Under the pieces are notes generated by a model. It saw only the letters and a program-made list of their open reading frames with translations, was not told where the DNA came from and searched no databases. A stretch of 64,000 bases of DNA from an uncultured Bacteroides sp. Its GTDB lineage: Bacteria; Bacteroidota; Bacteroidia; Bacteroidales; Bacteroidaceae. Every line of letters starts with the position of its first letter. Position 1 is the first letter of the stretch. Positions 1 through 8,463 of this stretch are shown piece after piece. Location of the stretch: NCBI GenBank assembly GCA_945833835.1, contig CAMAFR010000001.1:1-64000 (forward strand), written 5' to 3'. The translations under genes and the position numbers were made by a program.

Positions 1-53
1 ACGAAGTTCATCATCCCGTAGGGGATGCGTTTGCGGCGGGGTCTTGCAGTCAT
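1..53 (-). CDS. 5' end of AAA-ATPase-like / PD-(D/E)XK nuclease family gene (partial)
   Basis: Only 17 complete codons lie in the window, read leftwards from an ATG at 53. They encode a basic start followed by RKRIPYGMMNFV. The pattern of basic residues, then I-P-Y-G, then N-F, is how the AAA-ATPase-like proteins with a C-terminal PD-(D/E)XK nuclease-like domain begin in Bacteroides; these continue with a YYVDKT motif, which would lie outside the window. A -7-like box at 71-78 precedes the start by about 20 bases, which supports a real gene start here. The family call is an inference from few residues. Confidence 0.4.
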   Translation of the reverse strand, partial: MTARPRRKRIPYGMMNF

Positions 54-70
54 GGATTTGAGGTTTTCCA

Positions 71-78
71 CAAAGGTA
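71..78 (-). promoter_or_regulatory. Bacteroides-type -7 box (TACCTTTG)
   Basis: TACCTTTG on the minus strand matches the TAnnTTTG -7 consensus of the Bacteroides primary sigma factor and lies just upstream of the partial gene starting at 53. No clear -33 TTTG is seen at the usual spacing. Confidence 0.45.
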
Positions 79-156
79 GGGGATTTTGCCGAACCGGGCA
101 ACAGAGCGGAGGGTTTTCGTGTACAGACAGGCGGGCGGACAGGAGCTTTGGAGAAC

Positions 157-244
157 GTCCGGATGATGTCGGACATGTGTCCGACAGTCGTCAGGCGCTT
201 GACCGACGGCCGTCGAACGGTTGTCTGACGTCATCCGGACGGGC
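157..244. repeat. Four degenerate 22-bp units with palindromic cores
   Basis: Units begin at 157, 179, 201 and 223, a strict 22-bp period. They begin GTCCGG, GTCCGA, GACCGA and GTCTGA. The cores are self-complementary: GTCGGACATGTGTCCGAC across the first junction (168-185), CGACGGCCGTCG in the third unit and TGACGTCA in the fourth. The outer ends also pair imperfectly (about 156-170 with 226-241). The array lies between the 3' end of the C1 peptidase gene and the next minus-strand gene. It resembles the arrays at 21627, 29447, 43535 and 52589 in period but not in exact sequence. Confidence 0.65.
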
Positions 245-259
245 AAGTATAGGGCTTGC

Positions 260-1444
260 TTATTGACCAATCCGCTGCCTCATCTCCTTGCTCAGTGCGT
301 CTTTGTGCACCATGATGTAGATGGTCTTGGCGCGGACATAGCTTTCGGACATGTTCAGATAGCCTCCGAAGTCGTTGCGGGCGGTGCCCCAGGAGTTTTT
401 GGTGATGTAATACCGGGTGCCGTTCTGGTCGGTGGCGATGCCCGTGAGGTGCATCAGGTGGTCATCGGTGGTGACAAAGGCCTCGTACCCCTGCTGCCGG
501 ATATCGGGAGTGACGTTCACTTCCGGACACGGCCCTGCGAATTTGTAGGCTTCGGCCAGTCGCTCTTGTGCGTCCATCTTGTTCCAGCGGGCGAAGTCGG
601 TATCCTTGAGGTCCTCTGTCTGTTCCGTTTCGGGATTGATGGCCACGCCGTTCTTGAACGAGAATCCTTTCTCGCTCACGTCACCGTCCCACAATACAGT
701 GTAGCCGTTGCGGAGGGCATGGTCGGCGGCGGCCATCAGTTCGTCTAAAGGCAGGTTGTACATACGGGCATGTTCCCAGTTGTCGGGCACTTCGATTTCA
801 AATTCCCGGTAGTAGGGCCGGTGGGTGAAACTGGTCAGCATCACGTAGTCATCGGTGTGGATGTCGAGGCTGGCGGCGAAGCTTTTCGGGGTGTATTGCT
901 TGCCCTTGTAGGTGAAGCTTTCGGGCAGTTTCCCCATATAGATGTCGAACAGACTGTTGATCAGCTCGAAATATTCAGGGCTGCGGTGACGCATCTTGAT
1001 GGCCTCGGCGGCAATGGCTTCCATATAGGTGGTGAGCTCCTTGTGGTTGTGGGTGGGCGAGTCGTAGTTGATGCCGGTGTACGCCTCTTCGGGCACAATG
1101 CCTATCTGGTTGAAGGCTGTCACCCAGCTGGGCGAAAGGCTGCCCTGGCTGATGTTCCCCTTGCCGCGGCGCAGGTAGTTGTCGTCCAGCTGGTTCATGT
1201 ATTTCTGGCGGACGATGTACATTTCGGACAGGTCGTACTCGCCCTTGCCTTGGCGGAGCAGTTCGGCCTCGATGAAGGAGGTGGTGGCAAAGCACCAGCA
1301 GGTGCCGGTGGCTGCCTGGTTCTTGACGGGAGTGACTTTTTGGTTGACGACGGTGGTGAACCGGTAGCCGTCGGTGGATTGTGCCACGGCAGGAAGCGTG
1401 GCCAGCAACAGGGCTGCCAAAGTGAATGTCTTCATACGTTTCAT
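260..1444 (-). CDS. C1-family (papain-like, bleomycin hydrolase-type) peptidase, exported
   Basis: This 394-residue protein has a cleavable signal peptide (hydrophobic residues about 5-20 ending AVAQ), so it should act in the periplasm or at the surface. The papain-type triad is visible: Gln43 and Cys49 in NQAATGTCWCFA, His332 in HLMHLTG and Asn350 in TKNSWGT. The long insertion between Cys and His fits the aminopeptidase C/bleomycin hydrolase branch rather than short papains. The residue after the catalytic CW pair is Cys where Ser or Leu is more usual. It lies 32 bases downstream of the C69 dipeptidase gene on the same strand, so the two probably form a peptide-degrading operon. Family is certain; substrate is not known. 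Confidence 0.88.
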   Translation of the reverse strand: MKRMKTFTLAALLLATLPAVAQSTDGYRFTTVVNQKVTPVKNQAATGTCWCFATTSFIEAELLRQGKGEYDLSEMYIVRQKYMNQLDDNYLRRGKGNISQGSLSPSWVTAFNQIGIVPEEAYTGINYDSPTHNHKELTTYMEAIAAEAIKMRHRSPEYFELINSLFDIYMGKLPESFTYKGKQYTPKSFAASLDIHTDDYVMLTSFTHRPYYREFEIEVPDNWEHARMYNLPLDELMAAADHALRNGYTVLWDGDVSEKGFSFKNGVAINPETEQTEDLKDTDFARWNKMDAQERLAEAYKFAGPCPEVNVTPDIRQQGYEAFVTTDDHLMHLTGIATDQNGTRYYITKNSWGTARNDFGGYLNMSESYVRAKTIYIMVHKDALSKEMRQRIGQ

Positions 1445-1476
1445 CAGTCTTTAGGAATGGTAGTTAGAGAGAGTGT

Positions 1477-3072
1477 TTACAAGCCGAAGCGGTAGGTGTT
1501 CCACAGGCGTGCCGTCATCTGGTCCCAGCGCAGCAGGGTGGCCCCGATGAAGTCGGCGGTATAGTCGGTCAGGTAGGCCTTGGCTGCGGTCTCGCCTTCG
1601 GTCTTGGCGAGTTCCTGGTAGCGGGCTTCCACCAAGGGCAGTTCATCCAGCCCTTTGCGGACGAAATGCTGCACGTTCTGCTCCAGCTCTTTACGGGCGT
1701 TGCCCCAGCGGACAGCCGCCAGCTTGTTGGCCGCACGATAATGCCACAGGGCCGCATCCAGGCGGTAGCGGTGGTTGCCGCAGATCTTGTACACGTCGGG
1801 CAGGTCGGTCGTCCCACAGAAGATGGGGACGCGCGGACTTTGTCCCGGATTGTCCATTGAGAACCAGCAGACGCCCCCTACGGCATCGGGCAGCCAGCCG
1901 CGCAGCTGGATGACGGTGGCATAGGCACATTGGGGGACGGCGATGTTGCGTATCTGCGGGGCGGCTCCTTCGCGGATGGCATTGAGCATCTTTATTTCGT
2001 CGGGCCGCATCCAGGGGTTGGCTACGGGGCTGACGATGGTGTCGGTCTTGCCCGACTTGTCCTTGACCTCCACCTTCAGGTGGCGGGTGATGTCGGAGTC
2101 GGTGCCTTCATAGTACTGGCGGAAGTAGGCCAGCACGTCGGCCACGCTGAGCCGTTTCTCGGGCTTGACGCTGAAAGGCAGTTCCTCGGCTTCCCTGTCC
2201 AAGTGCAGCGAGGGAGCGAGGGTACTGAGAATGAAGTATTCGCGGGTGCTGAACGCCTGGTATTTCCCCGAGTAGTTGGGGCCTCCATAGACTTTCCAGA
2301 ACTTGAAGGGTTCTTTGCCGTCCCATAGCTTCAGCCGTTTGGCCACTTCGAAGACATTGTCCGAGGCCATGTAGCGGTCGGTGTCCGCCAGGTCGAGTGT
2401 GCCGATGCGCGGGATGTTGGCCGATACCCCCACCTCGTCGTCGGGGATACGCACGGCTGCCCATACGCCTCCCAAGCGGTCGGTGCCCTCGCCGAATACC
2501 TCAAAGTGCCATACCTCCTTGGGGTCGGCAATGGTGAGGCATTCTCCCGAGTCGCCGTAGCCGTAGCGTTGGATGAGGTCGCCCATCAGGCGGATGGCCT
2601 GCCGGGCGGTGGTGCAGCGTTGCAGGGCCACGCGCTGCAGCTCTTCGATGAGGAACATCCCTTTGGGATTCTCCAGCAGTTTGCGTCCGCTGATGGTGGT
2701 TTCGCCCATGGCGAGCTGTTTCTCGTTCAGGCAGGGATAGGCCGTGTCGAGAAACGAGTAGGTGTGGCGTGCCTGGGGTATCTGTCCGCTCTCGTTCATG
2801 CCGGTGCGGTCGGTGACGCTCTCGGTGTGCATACGTCCCTTGTAGATGCTCATGACGGTGTCGTTGGGATAGTCGGCCGCAGGCGCTACGTTGACCCAGG
2901 TGCGGTACCAGCTGTCACAGGTGTGGCTGGTCATGACAGAACCGTCCGTGCTGGCCAGCCGGCCTACCATGATGCTGGTGCAGCAGTCGGGGTCGTGCAG
3001 GGAGGGTTGCTGTGCGGCCAGGAGCTGGCAGATGGCCAGTCCCGACAAAAAAAGAAGATTTCTGATGTTCAT
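1477..3072 (-). CDS. C69-family dipeptidase (PepD-like), exported
   Basis: The protein is a C69 (U34) N-terminal nucleophile hydrolase that cleaves dipeptides. After a signal peptide (MNIRNLLFLSGLAICQLLAAQQ-like start) the mature part reaches CCTSIMVGRLAS; the Cys before TSIMVG is the expected nucleophile exposed by self-processing, followed by the family motif DGSVMTSHTCDS. I start at 3072 and not at an upstream ATG at 3099, because the shorter form begins directly with the signal peptide and the -7 box at 3097-3104 would overlap the longer form. Length is about 531 residues, normal for Bacteroidota C69 enzymes. It precedes the C1 peptidase gene in a likely operon. Confidence 0.88.
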   Translation of the reverse strand: MNIRNLLFLSGLAICQLLAAQQPSLHDPDCCTSIMVGRLASTDGSVMTSHTCDSWYRTWVNVAPAADYPNDTVMSIYKGRMHTESVTDRTGMNESGQIPQARHTYSFLDTAYPCLNEKQLAMGETTISGRKLLENPKGMFLIEELQRVALQRCTTARQAIRLMGDLIQRYGYGDSGECLTIADPKEVWHFEVFGEGTDRLGGVWAAVRIPDDEVGVSANIPRIGTLDLADTDRYMASDNVFEVAKRLKLWDGKEPFKFWKVYGGPNYSGKYQAFSTREYFILSTLAPSLHLDREAEELPFSVKPEKRLSVADVLAYFRQYYEGTDSDITRHLKVEVKDKSGKTDTIVSPVANPWMRPDEIKMLNAIREGAAPQIRNIAVPQCAYATVIQLRGWLPDAVGGVCWFSMDNPGQSPRVPIFCGTTDLPDVYKICGNHRYRLDAALWHYRAANKLAAVRWGNARKELEQNVQHFVRKGLDELPLVEARYQELAKTEGETAAKAYLTDYTADFIGATLLRWDQMTARLWNTYRFGL

Positions 3073-3096
3073 AATGGCAAATGGATGTTTATTGCC

Positions 3097-3104
3097 CAAA
3101 AGTA
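3097..3104 (-). promoter_or_regulatory. -7 box (TACTTTTG) for the C69/C1 peptidase genes
   Basis: TACTTTTG on the minus strand fits TAnnTTTG and lies 25 bases upstream of the chosen start at 3072. It also argues against translation from the ATG at 3099. Confidence 0.5.
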
Positions 3105-3155
3105 GTGTTTTCTTTCCAATAAAAGGGCAATAACGGGCGGAAATTTGTCAGTCAT

Positions 3156-3215
3156 AAAAAAAGCAGCGTCACCGGGACCGCTTGCGAAGGCAAGCCGGAG
3201 GTCCCGGTGACGCTG
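3156..3215 (-). terminator. Rho-independent terminator of rng
   Basis: A perfect 16-bp stem (3164-3179 with 3200-3215, CAGCGTCACCGGGACC) carries a second small stem in its loop and is followed on the minus strand by seven T. It lies just after the stop codon of the ribonuclease G gene. Confidence 0.9.
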
Positions 3216-3235
3216 TGTCTGGGTGTGTGCCCGTA

Positions 3236-4810
3236 TCATTTGATTTCGATTTCCTCTTTCATGTCGAGCTCTTCCTTGTGTACGTCGTAGAACTTGTACT
3301 GGAGGAGGGCCAGACTCTGGTCGGGGATGATGCGGACTCCGAATCCGTATTTCATCTGCCACTTCAGTTTCAGCGACATGAGTCCCTGGCTGATGTAGGC
3401 CGACACATAAGGATGGATGTGCAGTGTGAACTTTCTTATCTTTAACTTGTTGACCAGGTAGTCAATCTTGCTTTCCAGTGTATCCGTGAACAGGATGGAG
3501 GGCTTTATCTTCCCTTTTCCGAAGCATACGGGGCAGTCTTCGTCGGTCATGACATCCATGGCGGGGCGCACCCGCTGGCGTGTAATCTGCATCAGGCCGA
3601 ACTTGCTCAGGGGCAGGATGTTGTGCTTGGCCCTGTCTTTCTGCATGTTCTGGCACATGCGCTCGTACAGCTTCTGCCGGTTTTCGGCGAGATTCATGTC
3701 GATGAAGTCCACCACGATGATGCCGCCCATATCCCGCAGGCGCAGCTGCCGTGCGAGCTCGTCGGCGGCCCCGAGGTTAACGTCGAGTGCGTTGGCTTCC
3801 TGCCCGTTGGCAGATCTCGACCGGTTGCCGCTGTTGACGTCCACTACATGAAGGGCCTCGGTGTGTTCGATGATGAGGTAGGCGCCGCTTTTGTAGGAGA
3901 CGGTCTTGCCGAACGACGACTTGATTTGTTTGGTGATGCCGAAGTTGTCGAAGATGGGAAGCTGGCCTTTGTAGAGCTTGACGATGCCGGTCCTCTCCGG
4001 GGCGATAAGCGCTACATAATCTTTTACTTCGTGGTAAACGGTCTCGTCGTTTACGTAGATATTCTCGTAGGAGGGGTTGAACAAGTCGCGCAGCATGGCC
4101 ACGGTGCGGCTTGTCTCCTCATACACCAGTGAAGGCAGCTTGGTGGCCTTCTGTACTTTTGTGATGCTTTCTTCCCAATGCTTGAGCAGTACTTTCAGTT
4201 CGGCATCCAGCTCTGCCACCCGTTTCCCTTCGGCCACCGTGCGGACGATGACACCGAAGTTTTTCGGTTTGATGCTTTGCAGCAGCTGTTTCAGCCGGGC
4301 ACGTTCTTCACTCGACTTGATTTTCTGCGACACGGACACTTTGTCGTTGAAGGGTATCAGCACCAGGTAGCGGCCCGCGAACGACAGTTCGCACGTCAGG
4401 CGGGGTCCTTTGGTGGAGATGGGTTCTTTGACAATCTGTACCATCACTTCCTGCCCCTGTTGGAGTACGCCCGACATGGTGCCGTCTTTTTCGATATCGG
4501 GCAGCATGCTGGCCTTGGACATGGGGTAGAGCTTTTTCCGGTCGCTCAAGACCTGTTTCAGATACTTCTGGTAAGAATGGAATTGAGGTCCGAGGTCTAA
4601 GTAATGGAGGAAAGCGTCTTTCTCGAATCCTACGTCTACAAAACAGGCGTTCAATCCGGGCATGATTTTGCGTACTTTGCCCAGGTACATGTTGCCCACC
4701 GCGAACGAAAGGTTCCGTTCTTCGCGCTGGAACTCCACCAGGTACTTGTCTTCCAACAGGGCGATGGAGATGGCCCGGGGCTGTACGTCTACAAATAATT
4801 CGCTTGTCAC
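3236..4810 (-). CDS. rng: Ribonuclease E/G family protein (RNase G)
   Basis: RNase G cleaves single-stranded A/U-rich RNA and matures 16S rRNA ends. The 524-residue protein has the N-terminal S1-like RNA-binding part (GNMYLGKVRKIMPGLNACFVDVG), then the RNase H-like and DNase I-like catalytic part with the two metal-binding aspartates in HVVDVNSG and IIVVDFIDM. A CPVCFGKGK zinc-link motif follows. Family length and order are normal for Bacteroidota. The start codon appears to be GTG (4808-4810): the protein begins TSELFVDVQP, as homologues do, and no ATG lies nearby. A strong terminator follows. It sits beside hup, an arrangement common in Bacteroides. Confidence 0.95.
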   Translation of the reverse strand: MTSELFVDVQPRAISIALLEDKYLVEFQREERNLSFAVGNMYLGKVRKIMPGLNACFVDVGFEKDAFLHYLDLGPQFHSYQKYLKQVLSDRKKLYPMSKASMLPDIEKDGTMSGVLQQGQEVMVQIVKEPISTKGPRLTCELSFAGRYLVLIPFNDKVSVSQKIKSSEERARLKQLLQSIKPKNFGVIVRTVAEGKRVAELDAELKVLLKHWEESITKVQKATKLPSLVYEETSRTVAMLRDLFNPSYENIYVNDETVYHEVKDYVALIAPERTGIVKLYKGQLPIFDNFGITKQIKSSFGKTVSYKSGAYLIIEHTEALHVVDVNSGNRSRSANGQEANALDVNLGAADELARQLRLRDMGGIIVVDFIDMNLAENRQKLYERMCQNMQKDRAKHNILPLSKFGLMQITRQRVRPAMDVMTDEDCPVCFGKGKIKPSILFTDTLESKIDYLVNKLKIRKFTLHIHPYVSAYISQGLMSLKLKWQMKYGFGVRIIPDQSLALLQYKFYDVHKEELDMKEEIEIK

Positions 4811-5077
4811 TTTGGGTTTACTTAGTTATTCGGTTGGACAATGTGAGGGGATTCTCGGTGCTTATCAAAACAAAGAACAAACCTGAAAGGCTGTTTTTCA
4901 GTAGTTCCTTTGCAAGTTTGTTCTTTATTTGAAGTCAGGACAGACTAACGGTTATTTGCTTTTATGTCTGTTCTTTCTCAGTCTTTTTTTACGTTTATGC
5001 GTAGACATTTTATGTCTTTTTCTTTTCTTTCCGCTTGGCATAGCTTCAAAATTTTATAGGGTTAATACTAAAGTTGT

Positions 5078-5353
5078 TTATTTCTTCACTGAAAGTGTAA
5101 ATGTTTTGGCGGGTCTGAAAGCCGGAATATTGTGTTCCGGGATGATGATAGTCGTATTCTTGGAAATGTTACGAGCGGTCTTCTGCGCTCTTTTTTTCAC
5201 GATAAAACTACCAAAACCACGCAGGTAGACGTTCTCGTCGTTGGAAAGCGATTCCTTCACCGAATCCATAAACGCCTCGATGGTGGTCAGCACTGTGGCT
5301 TTATCAATACCGGTGTTTTTAGCAATTTCGTTTACAATATCTGCTTTAGTCAT
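5078..5353 (-). CDS. hup: HU-family DNA-binding protein
   Basis: This 91-residue protein is a histone-like HU/IHF protein that bends and packages DNA as a dimer. It starts MTKADIVNEIA and has the helical dimerisation half, then GFGSFIVKKRAQKTARN and a beta-arm ending FRPAKTFTLSVKK. I start at 5353 because HU proteins begin exactly with MTKADIV; the 16 upstream codons are leader. The gene is divergent from mutY. A -7 box lies at 5399-5406. Confidence 0.95.
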   Translation of the reverse strand: MTKADIVNEIAKNTGIDKATVLTTIEAFMDSVKESLSNDENVYLRGFGSFIVKKRAQKTARNISKNTTIIIPEHNIPAFRPAKTFTLSVKK

Positions 5354-5398
5354 CTCACTAATAATTATTGTTATACGTTCTCTTAATTTTTTGGACTG

Positions 5399-5406
5399 CA
5401 AATATA
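5399..5406 (-). promoter_or_regulatory. -7 box (TATATTTG) for hup
   Basis: TATATTTG on the minus strand matches TAnnTTTG, 45 bases upstream of the HU start codon. No clear -33 element was seen. Confidence 0.5.
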
Positions 5407-5534
5407 TAGCTTTTTAGTTGGTCTGGAAAATATATTGCGGAGATTTTTTTTAGAAAAGTCGGCTGCAGGCCGTTGGAGGGTGTCGGCAAGGGCGTTTTTT
5501 GACCTTTAGCCCCTGTTTTTTGACGTTTATTCGT

Positions 5535-5542
5535 TATTTTTG
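5535..5542 (+). promoter_or_regulatory. -7 box (TATTTTTG) for mutY
   Basis: TATTTTTG matches TAnnTTTG and ends 14 bases before the mutY ATG. Two TTTG tetramers lie upstream (5498 and 5519), but neither has the usual 19-21 base spacing. Confidence 0.45.
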
Positions 5543-5556
5543 CCCCAAAAACACGC

Positions 5557-6618
5557 ATGAAGCATCCGTTTACAGAGAAACTTTTGGCATGGTACGCCGA
5601 GAACGGCCGCACCTTGCCCTGGAGGGGGACGACGGACCCCTACCGGATATGGGTGTCCGAGATCATCCTGCAACAGACCCGGGTGGCGCAGGGGTATGAC
5701 TATTACTGCCGTTTTGTGGAACGTTTCCCCGATGTGCAGTCGCTGGCCGCCGCTCACGAGGACGAGGTGATGAGATACTGGCAGGGACTGGGCTACTATT
5801 CGCGGGCGCGTAACCTCCATGCGGCAGCGCGGGAAGTGGTGCGCCTGGGCGGCATGCCCCGCACGTACGAGGGGGTGAGAAAGCTGAAGGGGGTGGGCGA
5901 CTATACGGCTGCGGCCATCTGCTCCATTGCCTATGGGCTGCCGTATGCGGTGGTGGACGGAAATGTCTATCGCGTGCTGGCCCGATGGATGGGCATCGAG
6001 GAACCCATTGACAGCACAGCGGGCAAGAAGCTGTTCGCACAGCTGGCGCAGGAACTGCTTGACCCGCAGCAGCCGTCGCGCTACAACCAGGCTATCATGG
6101 ATTTCGGCGCCCTGCAGTGTACGCCGACCGCCCCCGACTGCCTGTTCTGCCCGCTGAACGACAGCTGTGTGGCCCTGCACACCGGAAAGGTGGACCGACT
6201 GCCCGTCAAGGAAAAGAAGACCAAGGTGACCCACCGCTACTTCCATTATTTCTTCGTGCGCGCGGCCGACTATACCTTTATATATAAGCGTGGGCCGGGC
6301 GACATCTGGCAGCACCTGTATGAGCTGCCGCTGGTGGAGACCGACGGCCCGGTGGAGGAAGGCCGCCTGTTGGAGTCGGAAGCCTACCGCCGCCTGGTGG
6401 ACGGGGTGCAGGTGCTGTCGGTCAGACAGGTGGCGGCAGAGGTGAAGCATGTGCTCTCTCACAGGGTCATCCATGCCAGCTGCCATGAGCTGCTCATCCC
6501 GCCCGGAGCCAGGCTGAACGGCGATTTCCTGAAGGTTTCGACCGCCGATTTGCAGAATTTTGCCGTGCCTCGTTTGGTATCTCATTTTTTTTCCCTAATT
6601 TTGACCCAAAATCCTTAA
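5557..6618 (+). CDS. mutY: A/G-specific adenine glycosylase MutY
   Basis: MutY removes adenine mispaired with 8-oxoguanine. The 353-residue protein has the full glycosylase core: catalytic Glu35 in WVSEIILQQT, helix-hairpin-helix LKGVGDYTAAA (110-120) and Asp134 in VVDGNVYRV. Four cysteines at 188, 195, 198 and 204 (C-X6-C-X2-C-X5-C) would hold the [4Fe-4S] cluster. The C-terminal part, from about 215, matches the NUDIX-like domain that reads 8-oxoG (FLKVSTADLQNFAVPRLV at the end). ssb follows after 15 bases, so both are probably transcribed together. Confidence 0.96.
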   Translation: MKHPFTEKLLAWYAENGRTLPWRGTTDPYRIWVSEIILQQTRVAQGYDYYCRFVERFPDVQSLAAAHEDEVMRYWQGLGYYSRARNLHAAAREVVRLGGMPRTYEGVRKLKGVGDYTAAAICSIAYGLPYAVVDGNVYRVLARWMGIEEPIDSTAGKKLFAQLAQELLDPQQPSRYNQAIMDFGALQCTPTAPDCLFCPLNDSCVALHTGKVDRLPVKEKKTKVTHRYFHYFFVRAADYTFIYKRGPGDIWQHLYELPLVETDGPVEEGRLLESEAYRRLVDGVQVLSVRQVAAEVKHVLSHRVIHASCHELLIPPGARLNGDFLKVSTADLQNFAVPRLVSHFFSLILTQNP

Positions 6619-6633
6619 AAACATAGCGTAATC

Positions 6634-7062
6634 ATGTCTTTGAATAAAGTTCAGCTGATAGGAAACGTGGGCAGAGAGCCCGATGTCCGTTATCTGGATG
6701 GAGGAGTGGCCGTGGCTACCTTCCCCTTAGCCACTACTGACCGTGCCTACACTTTGGCCAACGGCACCCAGGTGCCCGAACGGACGGAATGGCACAACAT
6801 CGTCGTATGGCGCGGATTGGCGGAAACGGTGGAGAAATATGTCCACAAGGGGGACAAGCTGTACATCGAAGGGAAAATCAGAAGCCGTTCGTATGACGAC
6901 CAGAACGGGGTGAAACGCTATGTGGTGGAAATCTTCACGGACAACATGGAGATGCTCACCCCCCGCCAGGCGGCACCGGCCGCCGCGCCCCAAACCGCAC
7001 AGCCCGCCGTGCAGAAGCAGCCGGCTGCTCCGAAAGCGGAAAAGGAGGAGTGGCCGTTCTGA
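6634..7062 (+). CDS. ssb: Single-stranded DNA-binding protein
   Basis: SSB coats single-stranded DNA as a tetramer during replication and repair. The 142-residue protein starts MSLNKVQLIGNVGREPDVRY, contains the OB fold to about residue 108, then an Ala/Pro/Gln-rich linker. It ends EEWPF, the short acidic-aromatic tip that recruits partner proteins (DDxPF in Escherichia coli). It lies between mutY and gldE, a gene order often seen in Bacteroidales. Confidence 0.96.
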   Translation: MSLNKVQLIGNVGREPDVRYLDGGVAVATFPLATTDRAYTLANGTQVPERTEWHNIVVWRGLAETVEKYVHKGDKLYIEGKIRSRSYDDQNGVKRYVVEIFTDNMEMLTPRQAAPAAAPQTAQPAVQKQPAAPKAEKEEWPF

Positions 7063-7097
7063 AAACGACTGTATTTGTATAACTTAATATTTGACTT

Positions 7098-8459
7098 TTG
7101 GACCCTGACGCGTATTTATGCCGCTTGGCAGAATTATTTGACGGTGTGACCGTCTCGACTCCTACATCGGGAGCCCTGTTTGCATTGGCGCTGGCCGTGA
7201 TGCTTTTGTATTGTTCCGGTTTTGTCTCTGCTTCGGAGATTGCCTTCTTCTCGCTTTCTCCCAATGATCTGAATGAAATAGATGAGGGGGCGCACCCTGC
7301 CGACAGGCGCATCCGCGCCTTGCTGGACGATTCCGAACGGCTGCTGGCCACGATTCTTGTATCCAACAATTTTGTGAATGTCACCATCATCATGTTGCTG
7401 AACTTCTTCTTCGCCAACGTGATTGATTTCGGTACCTCCCAGGTGCTGGAGTTTGTCGTGCTTACGGTGGTGCTGACCTTCCTGCTGCTGCTGTTCGGCG
7501 AAATCATCCCGAAAATCTATTCGGCGCAGAACGCCCTTTCCTTTGCGCGGCAGGCCGTGTCGGTCATCCGTGGGCTGATGGTTGTCTTCAAGCCCCTTGC
7601 CAACCTGCTGGTCCATTCGACGGTCCTCATCAACCGGCTGGCTCAGCACAGGAACAAGACTCCCAACCTGTCGGTCGACGAGCTGTCGCAGGCACTGGAG
7701 CTCACCGACAAGGACGAGCTTTCAGAAGAGACCCCCATGCTGGAAGGCATCATCCGGTTTGGCGAGGAGACGGCCAAGGAGGTGATGACCTCGCGGCTCG
7801 ACATGGTGGATCTGGACATCGACACGCCGTTCCCCGATGTGCTGAAGTGCATTGTGGAGAACGCCTATTCGCGCATTCCCGTCTACGAGGAGACGCGCGA
7901 CAACATTAAGGGCATCTTGTACATCAAGGACTTGTTGCCCTATCTGAACACGGGGGCCGACTTCAAGTGGCAGCACCTCATCCGTCCCGCCTTCTTTGTG
8001 CCCGAAACCAAGATGATCAACGACCTGCTCCGCGATTTCCAGACGAACAAGATACACATTGCCGTGGTGGTGGATGAGTTCGGCGGCACGTCGGGCATTG
8101 TCACGATGGAAGACATCATCGAGGAAATTGTGGGCGAAATCAACGACGAGTATGACGACGACGAGCATCTTTACGTCAAGCAGGCGGACAACGTCTACCT
8201 GTTCGAGGCGAAGATTCTGCTGTCCGACTTCTACAAGGTGTTGAAGGTAGATGCCGAGGATTTCTCGGAGGCGGCGGGCGATGCCGATACGCTGGCCGGT
8301 TTCCTGCTGGAGCTGAAAGGCGAGTTTCCCAAAATGCACGAGGTGATGCTCTACCGCAACTACCGTTTCGAGGTGATGGCGATGGATGTGCGCCGTATCC
8401 TCAAGGTGAAGGTGACGGTAGAGGCCGCCGAAGTGGAACCCGATAAGAACCCCGGATAA
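7098..8459 (+). CDS. gldE: GldE-like membrane protein (DUF21, CBS pair, CorC/HlyC domain)
   Basis: The 453-residue protein has an N-terminal DUF21 membrane domain (helices about 25-45, 90-115, 120-140), two CBS domains (about 210-330, with MVDLDIDTPFPD and VVDEFGGTSGIVTMEDIIEEIVGEI) and a C-terminal CorC/HlyC domain. In gliding Bacteroidota the homologue GldE is linked to gliding and type IX secretion; in non-gliders its role is unclear and magnesium transport is one idea. The reading frame appears to start at TTG (7098), since the residues MDPDAYLCRLAELFDG resemble homologue starts and the first in-frame ATG would remove the first membrane helix. The next gene begins 4 bases after the stop. 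Confidence 0.85.
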   Translation: MDPDAYLCRLAELFDGVTVSTPTSGALFALALAVMLLYCSGFVSASEIAFFSLSPNDLNEIDEGAHPADRRIRALLDDSERLLATILVSNNFVNVTIIMLLNFFFANVIDFGTSQVLEFVVLTVVLTFLLLLFGEIIPKIYSAQNALSFARQAVSVIRGLMVVFKPLANLLVHSTVLINRLAQHRNKTPNLSVDELSQALELTDKDELSEETPMLEGIIRFGEETAKEVMTSRLDMVDLDIDTPFPDVLKCIVENAYSRIPVYEETRDNIKGILYIKDLLPYLNTGADFKWQHLIRPAFFVPETKMINDLLRDFQTNKIHIAVVVDEFGGTSGIVTMEDIIEEIVGEINDEYDDDEHLYVKQADNVYLFEAKILLSDFYKVLKVDAEDFSEAAGDADTLAGFLLELKGEFPKMHEVMLYRNYRFEVMAMDVRRILKVKVTVEAAEVEPDKNPG

Positions 8460-8463
8460 ACCG

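Noticed and set aside
5527..6585. 352-codon minus-strand frame opposite mutY
   Set aside because: mutY has all catalytic and cluster residues; the reverse frame is His/Arg-rich without a domain.
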